This document shows, in pieces, positions 1-9,013 of a DNA stretch of 38,921 nucleotides. Under the pieces are notes generated by a model, which saw only the letters and a list, made by a program, of their open reading frames with translations, ran no database searches and had not been told where the DNA came from. The stretch covers positions 1 to 38,921 of the forward strand of contig CAKZXL010000388.1 in NCBI GenBank assembly GCA_937883885.1, given 5' to 3'. The translations under genes and the position numbers were made by a program. Numbering within the stretch: the stretch's first letter is position 1; each line of letters begins with the position of its first letter. Origin of the DNA: an uncultured Aquincola sp. (lineage in GTDB: Bacteria; Pseudomonadota; Gammaproteobacteria; Burkholderiales; Burkholderiaceae).

Positions 1-1
1 G

Positions 2-436
2 GGCCCTTCGATCACCGGTACCACCTGGGCGCCAGCCTTCGTGGCCCAGGGCCCGAACAACCGCACGGCGCTGGTGCGCACCCTGCCCGGCCGCTTCGAA
101 TGGCGGCTGCCCGATGCCTCGGCCAACCCGTACCTGGCGCTGGCCACGATGATCGCCGCGGGCCTCGACGGTATCGAGCGCGAGATGACCCCGCCGCCGG
201 CCTGCGAGCTGGACCTGTTCACGCTGCCGGCGGCGGACCGTGAGCGCCTGGGCATCACGGTGCTGCCGCAAAGCCTGGCCGAGGCGGTGGCCGCGCTGCA
301 GGCCGACGCCGTGGTGCAGGCCGCGCTGGGCCCGGTGCTGGCGGGCGAGTTCATCGCCGCCAAGCAGGCCGAGTGGCTGGCCTATGCGCGCCATGTGAGT
401 GACTGGGAGTGGACAAGGTACGCTTGCGCGTTCTGA
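2..436 (+). CDS. GlnT-type glutamine synthetase, C-terminal part (5' end outside window)
   Basis: The reading frame is open from the first bases and ends at TGA 434-436, so only the last 144 or so residues are present. Type III/GlnT-like glutamine synthetases ligate ammonia or an amine to glutamate using ATP. Visible family features are the T-T-W-A-P segment, the N-N-R-T motif that binds nucleotide and glutamate, the G-R-F-E-W-R-L-P-D stretch with its substrate arginines, A-N-P-Y-L, and a C terminus carrying V-S-D-W-E as in GlnT proteins. The last nine residues (EWTRYACAF) are encoded again at 5445-5471, on the far side of the inserted block. Before the insertion, the TGA stop probably overlapped the TTG start of the eamA gene now at 5468. 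A gamma-glutamylmethylamide or polyamine-type ligase of the same fold cannot be excluded. Confidence 0.8.
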   Translation, partial: GPSITGTTWAPAFVAQGPNNRTALVRTLPGRFEWRLPDASANPYLALATMIAAGLDGIEREMTPPPACELDLFTLPAADRERLGITVLPQSLAEAVAALQADAVVQAALGPVLAGEFIAAKQAEWLAYARHVSDWEWTRYACAF

Positions 437-438
437 AG
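401..438. repeat. Left copy of 38-bp direct repeat bounding the inserted block
   Basis: Bases 401-438 match 5436-5473 at 34 of 38 positions, including the exact 15-mer TGGACAAGGTACGCT (410-424 and 5445-5459). The repeat covers the last codons and stop of the glutamine synthetase gene and the first codons of the following eamA gene. It is too long and too diverged for a fresh transposition target duplication. It looks more like an old recombination or attachment-type junction. Confidence 0.85.
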
Positions 439-582
439 TCTGCGGAGTACCTTCGCTCTTGACCGCTATCGGCGCTCTACATCACCCCTTCTGAAGCCAG
501 TTGCGCGGTCATCGGCAGCGGCTTACCGGCAATGTGTCGGCCAAGCCCATCAGCGTGCTGACTAACCTGCGGGGCCAGCTGT
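434..582 (+). pseudogene. Decayed remnant of an EamA transporter gene (internal deletion)
   Basis: Bases 492-582 align with 6001-6091 of the intact eamA gene downstream, with one missing base and scattered substitutions. For example, GTGTCGGCCAAG is identical in both, followed by C/GCATCAGCG. Bases 434-476 resemble the 5' end of the same gene: TGAAG at the start, then CTTGACCGCTATCG against TTTGACCGCCATCG. The stretch between these two parts, roughly 480 bases in the intact gene, is gone and the frame is interrupted. This is therefore a diverged, internally deleted second copy sitting directly behind the glutamine synthetase gene. It is not expected to give a functional protein. Which copy is ancestral at the locus cannot be decided from one sequence. 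Confidence 0.75.
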
Positions 583-846
583 CAGGGAACAAGTCTGGTC
601 GGCCGCCCCGTCTGGCAAGCCTGCTGCTTGACCAGCTGGAATTCACAACCAGCTGGCCGAGCAGCTCGACATCTCCAACAACTTCGCTCAAAGGTGCCTC
701 CGTGCACTTCCAAGCGGACGCCTGCCGAAGTAGTTTCACGGCCGCCGTCGCCCGATCTTGCGAGGCATCACCCCCATGCTCTCGCGTGGGCGCGATGGCT
801 AAACTGCCTGACACAAAAAACCAGAAAAAATCCGGCGGAGGAACAG
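583..846. other. Unassigned spacer upstream of the STAND gene
   Basis: No convincing gene is seen. Short open frames run through on both strands, but none gives a recognisable protein. One 33-codon stretch on the plus strand (about 640-741, ending in TAG) looks protein-like (N-Q-L-A-E-Q-L-D-I-S-N-N) and could be a gene fragment. The last 40 bases are A-rich (two A6 runs at 815-830) and lead into a strong ribosome binding site. The promoter of the large gene should lie here, but no good -35/-10 pair was found. Confidence 0.4.
837..841 (+). promoter_or_regulatory. Shine-Dalgarno site that fixes the TTG start of the STAND gene
   Basis: GGAGG at 837-841 lies five bases before the TTG at 847, in frame with the long reading frame. 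No other start in the 628-846 stretch of that frame has such a site, and the protein sequence before residue 847/3 has no family likeness. Confidence 0.75.
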
Positions 847-3800
847 TTGGCCTACTACGATCTGAATCGGCGCTTCGTCGAGCGTGAGAACTACGATCAG
901 GACGAGCTCATCGCCGCGCAACTGCGTGGCAAGCAAGTGGCGTGGGCTAAGGTGCTCGAGAACCGAAGTAGCGTCATCGTTGCAGCGGCGAACTTTGGCA
1001 AGACCACCGAGATGCGCCAACAAGCGGCGCGACTACGTGCGAGCGGCGAAACCGCCGTGTTCATCGCGCTGCGCCAACTCGCGGATCGCGGCAGTCTCGA
1101 TAAGGCACTGACCGGCGGTGACCGCGACGCCTATCGCACGTGGAAGGCAGCGCCAGTCAGCCGCATCACGGTGTTTGTCGACTCATTGGATGAGGCGGCC
1201 GCTGTTGGTAAGGCAGAAAGCATCAGCCACCTTGTTGGGGACGTTGCTGACGAACTCGGCTGGCCCAACGAGTATGTCCGGTGGGTGATTTCGACTCGGC
1301 CGGCAGTCCTCACCGCAGGCGTCTTCGCAAAGCTCTCGGAGCTGCTTTCAAAGCCTGCGCCGAAGCCTATCGAGAGCTCTGGTGGACCGGGGTCTTTCGG
1401 TACGGGCGGCGCGACCAGCGTGGCACCGGCACCAGAGCCGGTGCCGGTTCACCTGTTCTCCATGGCCCATCTCGAAGATGATCAAGCTGCCGTGTACCTC
1501 ACGGGGCGATACCCGGACCTGAATGCCGAACAACTGATTGAGATTGCCAGTGAGCGCGGCTTGGCGGGCTTCGTCCGCAGCCCGGGCGGCCTGGACATCC
1601 TTGCTCGTATCGACATGGTGGCCAATCCGCCGGATTCCCTGACCGAGGTGTTCGAGCGCGTTTTGAACGCCATCGGCACTCTGCGTGGCGCTGACCAGCG
1701 GCTCGTTGACGCCGGCAGCCCTGCGCCGGAGGTCCTGACCGGTGCGGCTCAGCGCCTGGCCTCAGCGTCGGCTGTGTGCCAGATGGTGAACATCGAAATG
1801 CCCGAGGCGACTCTGGCTATTCCTGAAACGGCCCTGTCAGCCAGGCTGATTGCGTCTCCGATGCTTCACGAGGCAGGCATCAAGGCGCTGTTGAGCTCCC
1901 AGCTCTTCATTGACGCCGGCTTTCACCAGGTCAAGGTCTATCCCGATGAGCTCACGCCGTTCCTCGCGGCCAAACGGCTCGCCGGCTTGGTGGCTTCGCC
2001 GGACCAGGCGGAGCGGCTCCTTGAGAACTTCACCTGGGCTGCGGCCAGCGGCGAGCAAGGCGTGCAGCGTGCCTTCTTGCCGATGTTGGGATGGCTCGCC
2101 ACGCTGAACGCGCATTGCCGCGAGGTCATCCTGCAGAAGGACCCGCAGGCGTTGGCGTTCTTCGGTGACCTGCGCAATCCAGCCGTCCCGACCAAGGCGG
2201 CTCAGGACGCTTTGACGGAGAGCATCAAGCGCTTGGTGGAAAAGGGCGACCACATCGGCCGCACCATGTTCCGGCTGACGTCCGAGAACTTCTGGCAGGC
2301 GGGGCCCGACCGATTGGCTGGGACCATCGCGAGCCTTTACGACCGGTACCAGGACAACTACTGGGCGCGAGACGTCCTGCTCGACATTGCTACCGCGTGC
2401 AAGATCGAGCCTTTGCGGGCAAAGCTTCTCAAGCGTCACGGGTCCAAGTTTGACCTCGTCCTTTCGGACAGCAGTGACGTCGGCTACTTCCTTGCATTGC
2501 GTCGGCCTGCCGATCTTGCGGCTCTCGCCGCTGCTGCAGTGGCCAGCACCACAGTGCGCGAAGGCGTGGTCAGCCTCCTGTTGCGGGAGCTGGGATGGAG
2601 CTATTTCTCGCCCCGTGATGTCGCCGTGATGGTAGACAACCAGTTCCTGGCCGGGCCGCGCGGGTTCCAGCTTTCCTATTCCCTGGAGAAGGGACGCATG
2701 CTTTCCGAGGCAACGGATGGCCAGCTGTACCACCTGGCGCGCGGGCTCGTTGTGCGCATGGTGAAGAGAGAGGTGACGAACAAGCAGAATCGCGAGGATC
2801 AACAGTACGTCGACCTCGTGGCTAAGGTTCTCGAAGCCTTGGTAGTGCGCACGGTTGGCGCCCAGGCGGTCAAGGTCGCTCGCCTGTACCTCGTTGCGGC
2901 TCGGGACATCCACGACCGCTACCTGCAGAGCAGCGCAATCCAGGAGCTGAGGTCGGCGGTAGATGCGAATGCCGCTGTTCGCATCGCAGTGCTGCAGTCC
3001 ACCCTGAAGAGGCAGCTCAGTGACGAAGACCTACTTCGAGCGGTTGTTGGTTTTCTTTGCCCTACTACGTACACGCCCGAGGACGTTGTTCAAGTGAACG
3101 ACGCGCAGCTCACCCGCGTGTATTCAGAGTGGCAGGCTCAACACGCGCAGGCCATCGCACAGCAGCCCGTGCCTAAGCCAGTCAAGCCGAAGGCCGAGAA
3201 GCTCACCGTCGGCCCCAAAGCGAAGCGGCAGCTCACCGACCGCTTGAACGCACTGGCTGACGGGACGGATACCCCGGCGCTAGAGTGGATTGCCGGGTGG
3301 CTGCTTCAGACAAATCGCACGTCTCGGTACGGCGAGGTCGACTTCGAGGCCTTCGAGCAAGCCGCCGGAGCAAGGATTGCTGCCGCTGCCCGACAGGGCA
3401 TGAGCCGACTCTGGCGCTACAAGGACCCGACCTTCAAGGAGGCCGAGCCGAACTCGAAGTTCCACATCACTGCAGCCGGCTTGCAGGGTCTCAAGCTTGA
3501 GCTTGGGGATGGGACGGCGCTTCCAGTTCTCACCGAGGCGGAAGTGCGGCGGGCCCTTCGTTACGCTCTCCTCGAAGTAAATGGCTATCCGAAGTGGTTC
3601 TGGCCTCTCGTCGAGGCATATCCGGCCGCCTCGGTTCCTGAGCTGGTTGCAATTGCGGGCGAGGCAGCGAACGGCGCTACATCCAGGAAGCATGCCGAAG
3701 ACCTACTGGCATCCATTCCTGACGCACCTGCACGGGTCCAAGAAGCGCTCGCAGGCCTTGCATGGACACACCTTGCAACTGTGAATCCGTCGCGCGACTA

Positions 3801-5151
3801 CGTGGTGAATCGCTTGCTGAAGGCCGCCCTCTCGGTGCCAGGCAAGGTCCCGCAAGATGACTTCGAGCGCCTGGCGCTGCAGAAGATGACGGCCGCTTAC
3901 TGTTCGCCTCTGGCTGATTCAGTCGACGAGGCCCTGCGCGCGCAGCGCGAACATGCGCTGACCTGGGCCACCCGCTGGTTCATTCAGAGTCCGCTGCGGT
4001 GGCGCAATGCCGTCAGCGCTTGGGGCCCATTGGACCCGCTGGCCGTGAAGCGTTTCATCTTTGACCTCGCCGCTGCATTCGGTCGCGACCGCGAGGGCAT
4101 CGCGGGGCGTATTGCCATGGGGAGCGACCATGGCATCTTGGCGCTTGAAGACCTGTACCTATGGACGAGGTGGGCGGTCGATCCGAAGTATGACGTGGAC
4201 CGGCCGGAGGGCGTTTCCTACCACCCAGGCCCTCGCGACAGCGCAGAGCGGTTCCGCGGCGCAATCATCAGCGGAATCGCTGCAGCAACGTCGCAAGCAG
4301 CGTACAGCGCGCTGGAGCGGATCCGGTGGGCGCTACCCGCGGGTGACTTCACTATCGAGTACATCAAGAAAACGCAGTTCGAGCTTCGCGAGCGACAGCT
4401 CACTCGGGAGCCGCTGGCGCAAGTGAACTACCCGAAGTTCGAGGAGAACTTCCGTGGGGATGTCACCGATACGACTTCGTTCGCGATGGCCGTGCACGCT
4501 GACCTCCGCGCTGTTCAGTACGACGTCGAACGCGGCGAGCACAGCCTTCGCAGCTTCTTCAGTGAGCTCGACTTCACGCGAGCAAACAAGAAGGTAGAGG
4601 ACGGCGAGAAGGCGGGCATGGCGCTGGAGGCGCACTTCCAGAAGCTCCTCGCCAGCGAACTGAACCATCATGCGCGCGCGCGGTACTCCGTGACCGTCGA
4701 GTCTCATACGGCCGAGTCGAAGCGCCGGGACATCCTGTGCAGCAAGAACGACTGGCGCGCGTCCATCGAGCTGAAGATGTCCGAGCGCTGGACATTGGAC
4801 GACTACTTGGTCGCGTTGGAAAGGCAACTGGTTGGCCAGTACATGCGCCACCAAAAGGCGACCTCGGGCTTCCTGGTGCTGGTCTTGCAGACCAAGGGGC
4901 GCGAGTGGACTGACTCGAAGACAATGAAGAAGCTGAACTTCCAACAGGTCCTGGCGATCCTGACGGAAAAGGCGCAGGAGCTTGAGGCCAAGGACCGAAC
5001 GCGCTACCTGCGCGTCATCGGTATTGATGCGACGACGCCTGACGACTTCCGAGCGGCCCCCAAGAAGACCCCGCCGAATAGGGGCGTGGCCGTCAAGAAG
5101 AGCCTGCCGAAGAAGGCTGCTCCGGTCAAAGCCGCGAAGAAGGAGCCATAA
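847..5151 (+). CDS. STAND/NACHT-like NTPase with C-terminal PD-(D/E)xK nuclease, candidate anti-phage protein
   Basis: The protein is 1434 residues from TTG 847. STAND NTPases are signal-operated ATPase switches, and many bacterial members are anti-phage proteins. What is seen: a short N-terminal segment, then a P-loop at residues 46-54 (A-A-A-N-F-G-K-T-T, K52), a Walker B with the STAND form F-V-D-S-L-D-E at 110-116, and the S-T-R-P motif at 149-152. About a thousand residues follow with no clear motif and an alpha-helical repeat look, the likely sensor or scaffold. Near the C terminus are D1295 and E1308-L-K1310, then a helix with R-Q-L-V-G-Q-Y, a PD-(D/E)xK restriction-nuclease pattern. 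The last 30 or so residues are Lys/Pro/Ala-rich. The N-terminal NTPase and C-terminal nuclease are the reverse of the Avs/bNACHT order. GC content is lower than in the neighbours, and the gene is flanked by an IS remnant and repeats. Function in defence is inferred, not shown. Confidence 0.8.
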   Translation: MAYYDLNRRFVERENYDQDELIAAQLRGKQVAWAKVLENRSSVIVAAANFGKTTEMRQQAARLRASGETAVFIALRQLADRGSLDKALTGGDRDAYRTWKAAPVSRITVFVDSLDEAAAVGKAESISHLVGDVADELGWPNEYVRWVISTRPAVLTAGVFAKLSELLSKPAPKPIESSGGPGSFGTGGATSVAPAPEPVPVHLFSMAHLEDDQAAVYLTGRYPDLNAEQLIEIASERGLAGFVRSPGGLDILARIDMVANPPDSLTEVFERVLNAIGTLRGADQRLVDAGSPAPEVLTGAAQRLASASAVCQMVNIEMPEATLAIPETALSARLIASPMLHEAGIKALLSSQLFIDAGFHQVKVYPDELTPFLAAKRLAGLVASPDQAERLLENFTWAAASGEQGVQRAFLPMLGWLATLNAHCREVILQKDPQALAFFGDLRNPAVPTKAAQDALTESIKRLVEKGDHIGRTMFRLTSENFWQAGPDRLAGTIASLYDRYQDNYWARDVLLDIATACKIEPLRAKLLKRHGSKFDLVLSDSSDVGYFLALRRPADLAALAAAAVASTTVREGVVSLLLRELGWSYFSPRDVAVMVDNQFLAGPRGFQLSYSLEKGRMLSEATDGQLYHLARGLVVRMVKREVTNKQNREDQQYVDLVAKVLEALVVRTVGAQAVKVARLYLVAARDIHDRYLQSSAIQELRSAVDANAAVRIAVLQSTLKRQLSDEDLLRAVVGFLCPTTYTPEDVVQVNDAQLTRVYSEWQAQHAQAIAQQPVPKPVKPKAEKLTVGPKAKRQLTDRLNALADGTDTPALEWIAGWLLQTNRTSRYGEVDFEAFEQAAGARIAAAARQGMSRLWRYKDPTFKEAEPNSKFHITAAGLQGLKLELGDGTALPVLTEAEVRRALRYALLEVNGYPKWFWPLVEAYPAASVPELVAIAGEAANGATSRKHAEDLLASIPDAPARVQEALAGLAWTHLATVNPSRDYVVNRLLKAALSVPGKVPQDDFERLALQKMTAAYCSPLADSVDEALRAQREHALTWATRWFIQSPLRWRNAVSAWGPLDPLAVKRFIFDLAAAFGRDREGIAGRIAMGSDHGILALEDLYLWTRWAVDPKYDVDRPEGVSYHPGPRDSAERFRGAIISGIAAATSQAAYSALERIRWALPAGDFTIEYIKKTQFELRERQLTREPLAQVNYPKFEENFRGDVTDTTSFAMAVHADLRAVQYDVERGEHSLRSFFSELDFTRANKKVEDGEKAGMALEAHFQKLLASELNHHARARYSVTVESHTAESKRRDILCSKNDWRASIELKMSERWTLDDYLVALERQLVGQYMRHQKATSGFLVLVLQTKGREWTDSKTMKKLNFQQVLAILTEKAQELEAKDRTRYLRVIGIDATTPDDFRAAPKKTPPNRGVAVKKSLPKKAAPVKAAKKEP

Positions 5152-5216
5152 CGCACGCCGGTGGCCGGCGCCTCTCTTGTACTTGGGGCAACGCTGAATA
5201 GGGTCTGCCTTGCGGG

Positions 5217-5435
5217 TTGATCGCAGCCAATGCACCGAAGGCCAAGGACCGAAGGAATCAGACGGTCAGGGGCATCGGGCATTTGGCGGACTTGGAGCGC
5301 ATCGTTAACCGCATCAAGTCCAAGACGCACTCGCGGGTGGAGCCTGTGTTCGCAGTGGTCATTCGCCAGTTCGTCTTCCGCAAAGTCCGCCGTAACAGTC
5401 TGGCGAAGAACGCCACGCGAGCGGTCGTGGCGCTG
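5217..5435 (+). pseudogene. IS5-family transposase, 3' remnant
   Basis: The frame from 5217 encodes a stretch typical of the C-terminal part of IS5-family DDE transposases: I-K-S-K-T-H-S-R-V-E-P-V-F-A-V-V-I-R-Q-F, then F-R-K-V-R-R-N-S-L-A-K-N-A. The Glu in R-V-E is the last acidic residue of the DDE triad. The upstream catalytic domain is missing. After about residue 73 the frame runs directly into the right-hand repeat (5436-5473) and ends with the glutamine synthetase tail EWTRYASAF. The remnant is therefore cut at both ends. No terminal inverted repeats were identified. It shows past transposition at the edge of the inserted block. Confidence 0.75.
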
Positions 5436-5473
5436 GACTGCGAATGGACAAGGTACGCTAGCGCGTTTTGAAG
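5436..5473. repeat. Right copy of 38-bp direct repeat bounding the inserted block
   Basis: This copy matches 401-438 with four mismatches. It encodes a duplicate of the glutamine synthetase C terminus (EWTRYASAF and stop TGA 5469-5471) and supplies the TTG start (5468) of the intact eamA gene. Confidence 0.85.
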
Positions 5474-6436
5474 CCCCCTGCCCCCGTTTTGACCGCCATC
5501 GCCACCCCGCACCGCCCCGTCTGGATCGCCTACACCTGCCTGGCCGCCAGCATGGCGCTGGTCGGCAGCTACGTCGGCTTGTCGAAGTTGCTGGTGGCGG
5601 TGCTGCCGGTGTTCCTGCTGGCCTGGCTGCGCTTCGGCATCGCCGCGGTGGCCATGGCGCACTGGGTGCGCCGCCAGCCGGGTGAAGCGCCGCTGTCGCC
5701 GCACGACCGCAAGCTGCTGTTCCTCGAATCCTTCCTCGGCAACTTCCTGTTTTCCATCTGCATGCTGTTCGGCGTGCGGCTGACCACCGCGCTGGCCGCG
5801 GGCGTGATCATGGCCGCCATCCCGGGCGTGGTGGCGGTGCTGTCGTGGCTGTTCCTCAAAGAGCGCATCACGCCGCGGGTGGTGGCCGGCATCGCCTGCG
5901 CGGTGCTGGGCATTGCGCTGGTGTCGCTGAGCAAGGCGCCCGACGGCGCGGCTGCCGGCTCGCTGCTGGGCAACCTGCTGCTGTGCGGTGCGGTGGTGTG
6001 TGAAGCCAGCTACGTGGTCATCGGCAAGCGGCTCACCGGCAACGTGTCGGCCAAGCGCATCAGCGCGCTGGTCAACCTGTGGGGGCTGGCGCTGGTCACC
6101 CCGCTGGGCATCTGGCAGGCGCTGAGCTTCGACTTCGGCAGCGTGGCGCCTTCGATGTGGGTGCTGCTGCTGTTCTACGCGCTGGCCGCCAGCATGTGGA
6201 CGGTGTGGCTGTGGATGACCGGGCTGCGCCAGGTGCCCGCCTCGCGCGCCGGCGTGTTCACCGTGATGCTGCCCATCAGCGCGGCGGTGGTCGGCATCGT
6301 GTTCCTGGGCGAACGCTTCAGCCCGGCCCAGGCCGGTGCGTTTGCGCTGGCGCTGCTGGGCCTGGTGCTGGCCACTTGGCCGGGGCGCGGCAGCCAGGAG
6401 CGGGTGACTCAGCCGGCGGTCCCGCCCGGGGGCTGA
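5468..6436 (+). CDS. EamA/DMT-superfamily inner-membrane transporter
   Basis: A 322-residue protein with about ten hydrophobic helices arranged as two EamA repeats (roughly residues 15-150 and 165-305), the normal size for this exporter superfamily. DMT members export amino acids, metabolites or drugs, and the substrate cannot be read from sequence. The first helix starts within about 20 residues of the start, so the gene must begin near here. TTG 5468 is the furthest upstream choice (TTG 5489 is possible), and no ATG precedes the first helix. Residue 178 onward is the region duplicated in the fragment at 492-582. The gene probably once overlapped the stop of the glutamine synthetase gene (TTGA arrangement) and shared its transcript. 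The insertion has cut it off from that promoter. Its 3' end overlaps the convergent toxin gene by 28 bases. Confidence 0.85.
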   Translation: MKPPAPVLTAIATPHRPVWIAYTCLAASMALVGSYVGLSKLLVAVLPVFLLAWLRFGIAAVAMAHWVRRQPGEAPLSPHDRKLLFLESFLGNFLFSICMLFGVRLTTALAAGVIMAAIPGVVAVLSWLFLKERITPRVVAGIACAVLGIALVSLSKAPDGAAAGSLLGNLLLCGAVVCEASYVVIGKRLTGNVSAKRISALVNLWGLALVTPLGIWQALSFDFGSVAPSMWVLLLFYALAASMWTVWLWMTGLRQVPASRAGVFTVMLPISAAVVGIVFLGERFSPAQAGAFALALLGLVLATWPGRGSQERVTQPAVPPGG

Positions 6437-6741
6437 TGGGAAGCTGCAACCACGCGCGAGCGCCAATAGCCAGGTGTTCGGCGGAATGGCGCTATGGCCA
6501 GGATGACGATTTGATCATCCTGGCTGAGGTACATGATCGAAAACTTGAACTTCCCAGGAAAGACGCGCCGCGTACCAAATTTGTAGGGAAGACCAGCGTC
6601 AGCGAACTCGGCCGCCAGCGCCTCCGCCTTCTGCACGGCTTCGGCGAACCGTCGGCCCACAAGCGGACTGACGGACGTGAAGTAGGCAACCTCGTGGAGA
6701 AACTCTTCCCGACCCTCATCCAGGTAGAAAACGGCTTTCAC
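6409..6741 (-). CDS. ParE/RelE-superfamily toxin of a type II toxin-antitoxin module
   Basis: A 110-residue protein with the plasmid-stabilisation/ParE-RelE fold pattern: an N-terminal helix pair (A-x-x-E-F-x-x-x-V-A-Y-F), then the C-terminal beta-sheet region with R-R-V-F-P-G-K-F-K-F, Y-L, I-V-I-L-A-I-A and the closing F-R-R-T-P-G-Y-W typical of ParE. ParE-like proteins poison gyrase and RelE-like ones cut mRNA; the target here is not determined. The start codon overlaps the antitoxin stop by four bases (6738-6741), so the two genes are co-translated. The last nine codons lie inside the 3' end of the convergent eamA gene. The tail after the Y-W motif (about 18 residues) is longer than usual, consistent with read-on into neighbouring DNA. 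Confidence 0.85.
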   Translation of the reverse strand: MKAVFYLDEGREEFLHEVAYFTSVSPLVGRRFAEAVQKAEALAAEFADAGLPYKFGTRRVFPGKFKFSIMYLSQDDQIVILAIAPFRRTPGYWRSRVVAASHQPPGGTAG

Positions 6742-6971
6742 CGCTGGTAGATCTTGCGCGCCTCGGCATGCACATCAGCCGCAGAAGACAGCCGGGCCGA
6801 ACCAGATGCGACGGCATTGACGCGGCGGTGAATCTCCTTGTCCCACGCTGCCCCAAGTGGCTCGGTGGAGCCGTCGGGCAACGAAGCAAGCAAGAGGTCT
6901 GCAAGCCGAGCTCGATCTTCGGCCGATAGTGCAATGGCTTGACTGGTGACCTGCTCAAGAGGGGTGGGCAT
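6738..6971 (-). CDS. Antitoxin of the ParE-type module (putative addiction module component family)
   Basis: A 77-residue protein matching the small addiction-module antitoxin family (TIGR02574-like): after a short N terminus it has the signature L-S-A-E-D-R-A-R-L-A-D-L-L-L-A-S-L, and the rest is acidic and helical, as expected for a toxin-wrapping segment (W-D-K-E-I-H-R-R, then A-E-A-R-K-I-Y). It precedes the toxin and overlaps it by ATGA, the normal gene order. Such antitoxins usually repress their own promoter, either alone or with the toxin. A -10-like TACACT lies 26 to 31 bases upstream on the minus strand (7002-6997). No clear -35 box was found. Confidence 0.8.
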   Translation of the reverse strand: MPTPLEQVTSQAIALSAEDRARLADLLLASLPDGSTEPLGAAWDKEIHRRVNAVASGSARLSSAADVHAEARKIYQR

Positions 6972-7973
6972 GGTGACTCCGATTCCGCTCGTGTTGAGTG
7001 TAGCCCCACCTCCCGCCTGAACTTGAGGCGCGCCATGCGCGCTTCTGGTGCATGGCCCGCCTGCTTATCGCGTGATCACCGCGCCGTGGTGCAGGCAAAT
7101 TGCAGGCATGAAGCGAGAACCCGAGAGTCCGCCCCTGCGGCTGGTGCCGGTGCTGGCCGGTGGCGGCACGCGGCTGCCTGCGCACGTGGGTGTCCTCACG
7201 GCACTGCACCAGATGAACGTGGAACTGCCGCGCCTGGTGGGTGTGTCGGGCGGCAGCATCGTGGCGGCGCTGCATGCGGCCGGGTGGTCGCCGGAGCGCT
7301 TGCGCACACTGGCGCTGGACATCGAGTTCAGCCGGTTCAAGGGCTTCTCGCTCTACCAACTCTTCTTCCACGGCGGGCTGACCAGCGGAGACACCTTCGA
7401 GCGCTGGCTGGACGAGCTGCTGGGCGGCGTGTGCTTCAAGGACCTGCCGCTGGACCTGGCGGTGGTGGCCACCGACGTGCGCCGCAGCGAGCCGGTGGTG
7501 TTCGACCGCGAACACACGCCCGACTACAGGGTGGCACGCGCGGTGCGGCATTCGATGGGCATTCCGCTGCTGTTTGCCTTTCAGCCGCATGGCGACAAGC
7601 TGCTGGTGGACGGCAGCATCCTGAGCGAAGACGCGCTGCACCGCGACTGGGCCGGCGACAACACGCCGGTGTGCCTGTTCCGCCTGCGCAGTGAACGCGC
7701 GACCGAGGTGGACGACGCGCCGCGCCGCCGGCCGCTGTTTCCGCTGCCGGGCTACATCCTGATGCTGATCCGCACCTTCATGACGACGATCTCGCGCGAG
7801 TTCGTCAATGCCCGGCACTGGCCGCGCACCGTGGTGGTGGACGTGGGCCGGCATTCGCCGGTGAACTTCAAGCTCACCCGCGCCGACAAGGAAGACCTGT
7901 TCCAGCGCGGCCTGGCCACGGTGCTGGAAGTGCTGCCGATGAAGTTCCCGGAGCTGGCCGTGCGGCTGGCCGC

Positions 7974-9005
<1,032 letters not shown>

Positions 9006-9013
9006 GGTGGGTG

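Noticed and set aside
758..805. TTGCGA ... TAAACT as promoter of the STAND gene
   Set aside because: The spacer is 36 bases, so the two boxes cannot act together.
628..846. Upstream extension of the STAND reading frame
   Set aside because: The added residues have no family features and overlap the decayed spacer. TTG 847 has a well-placed GGAGG.
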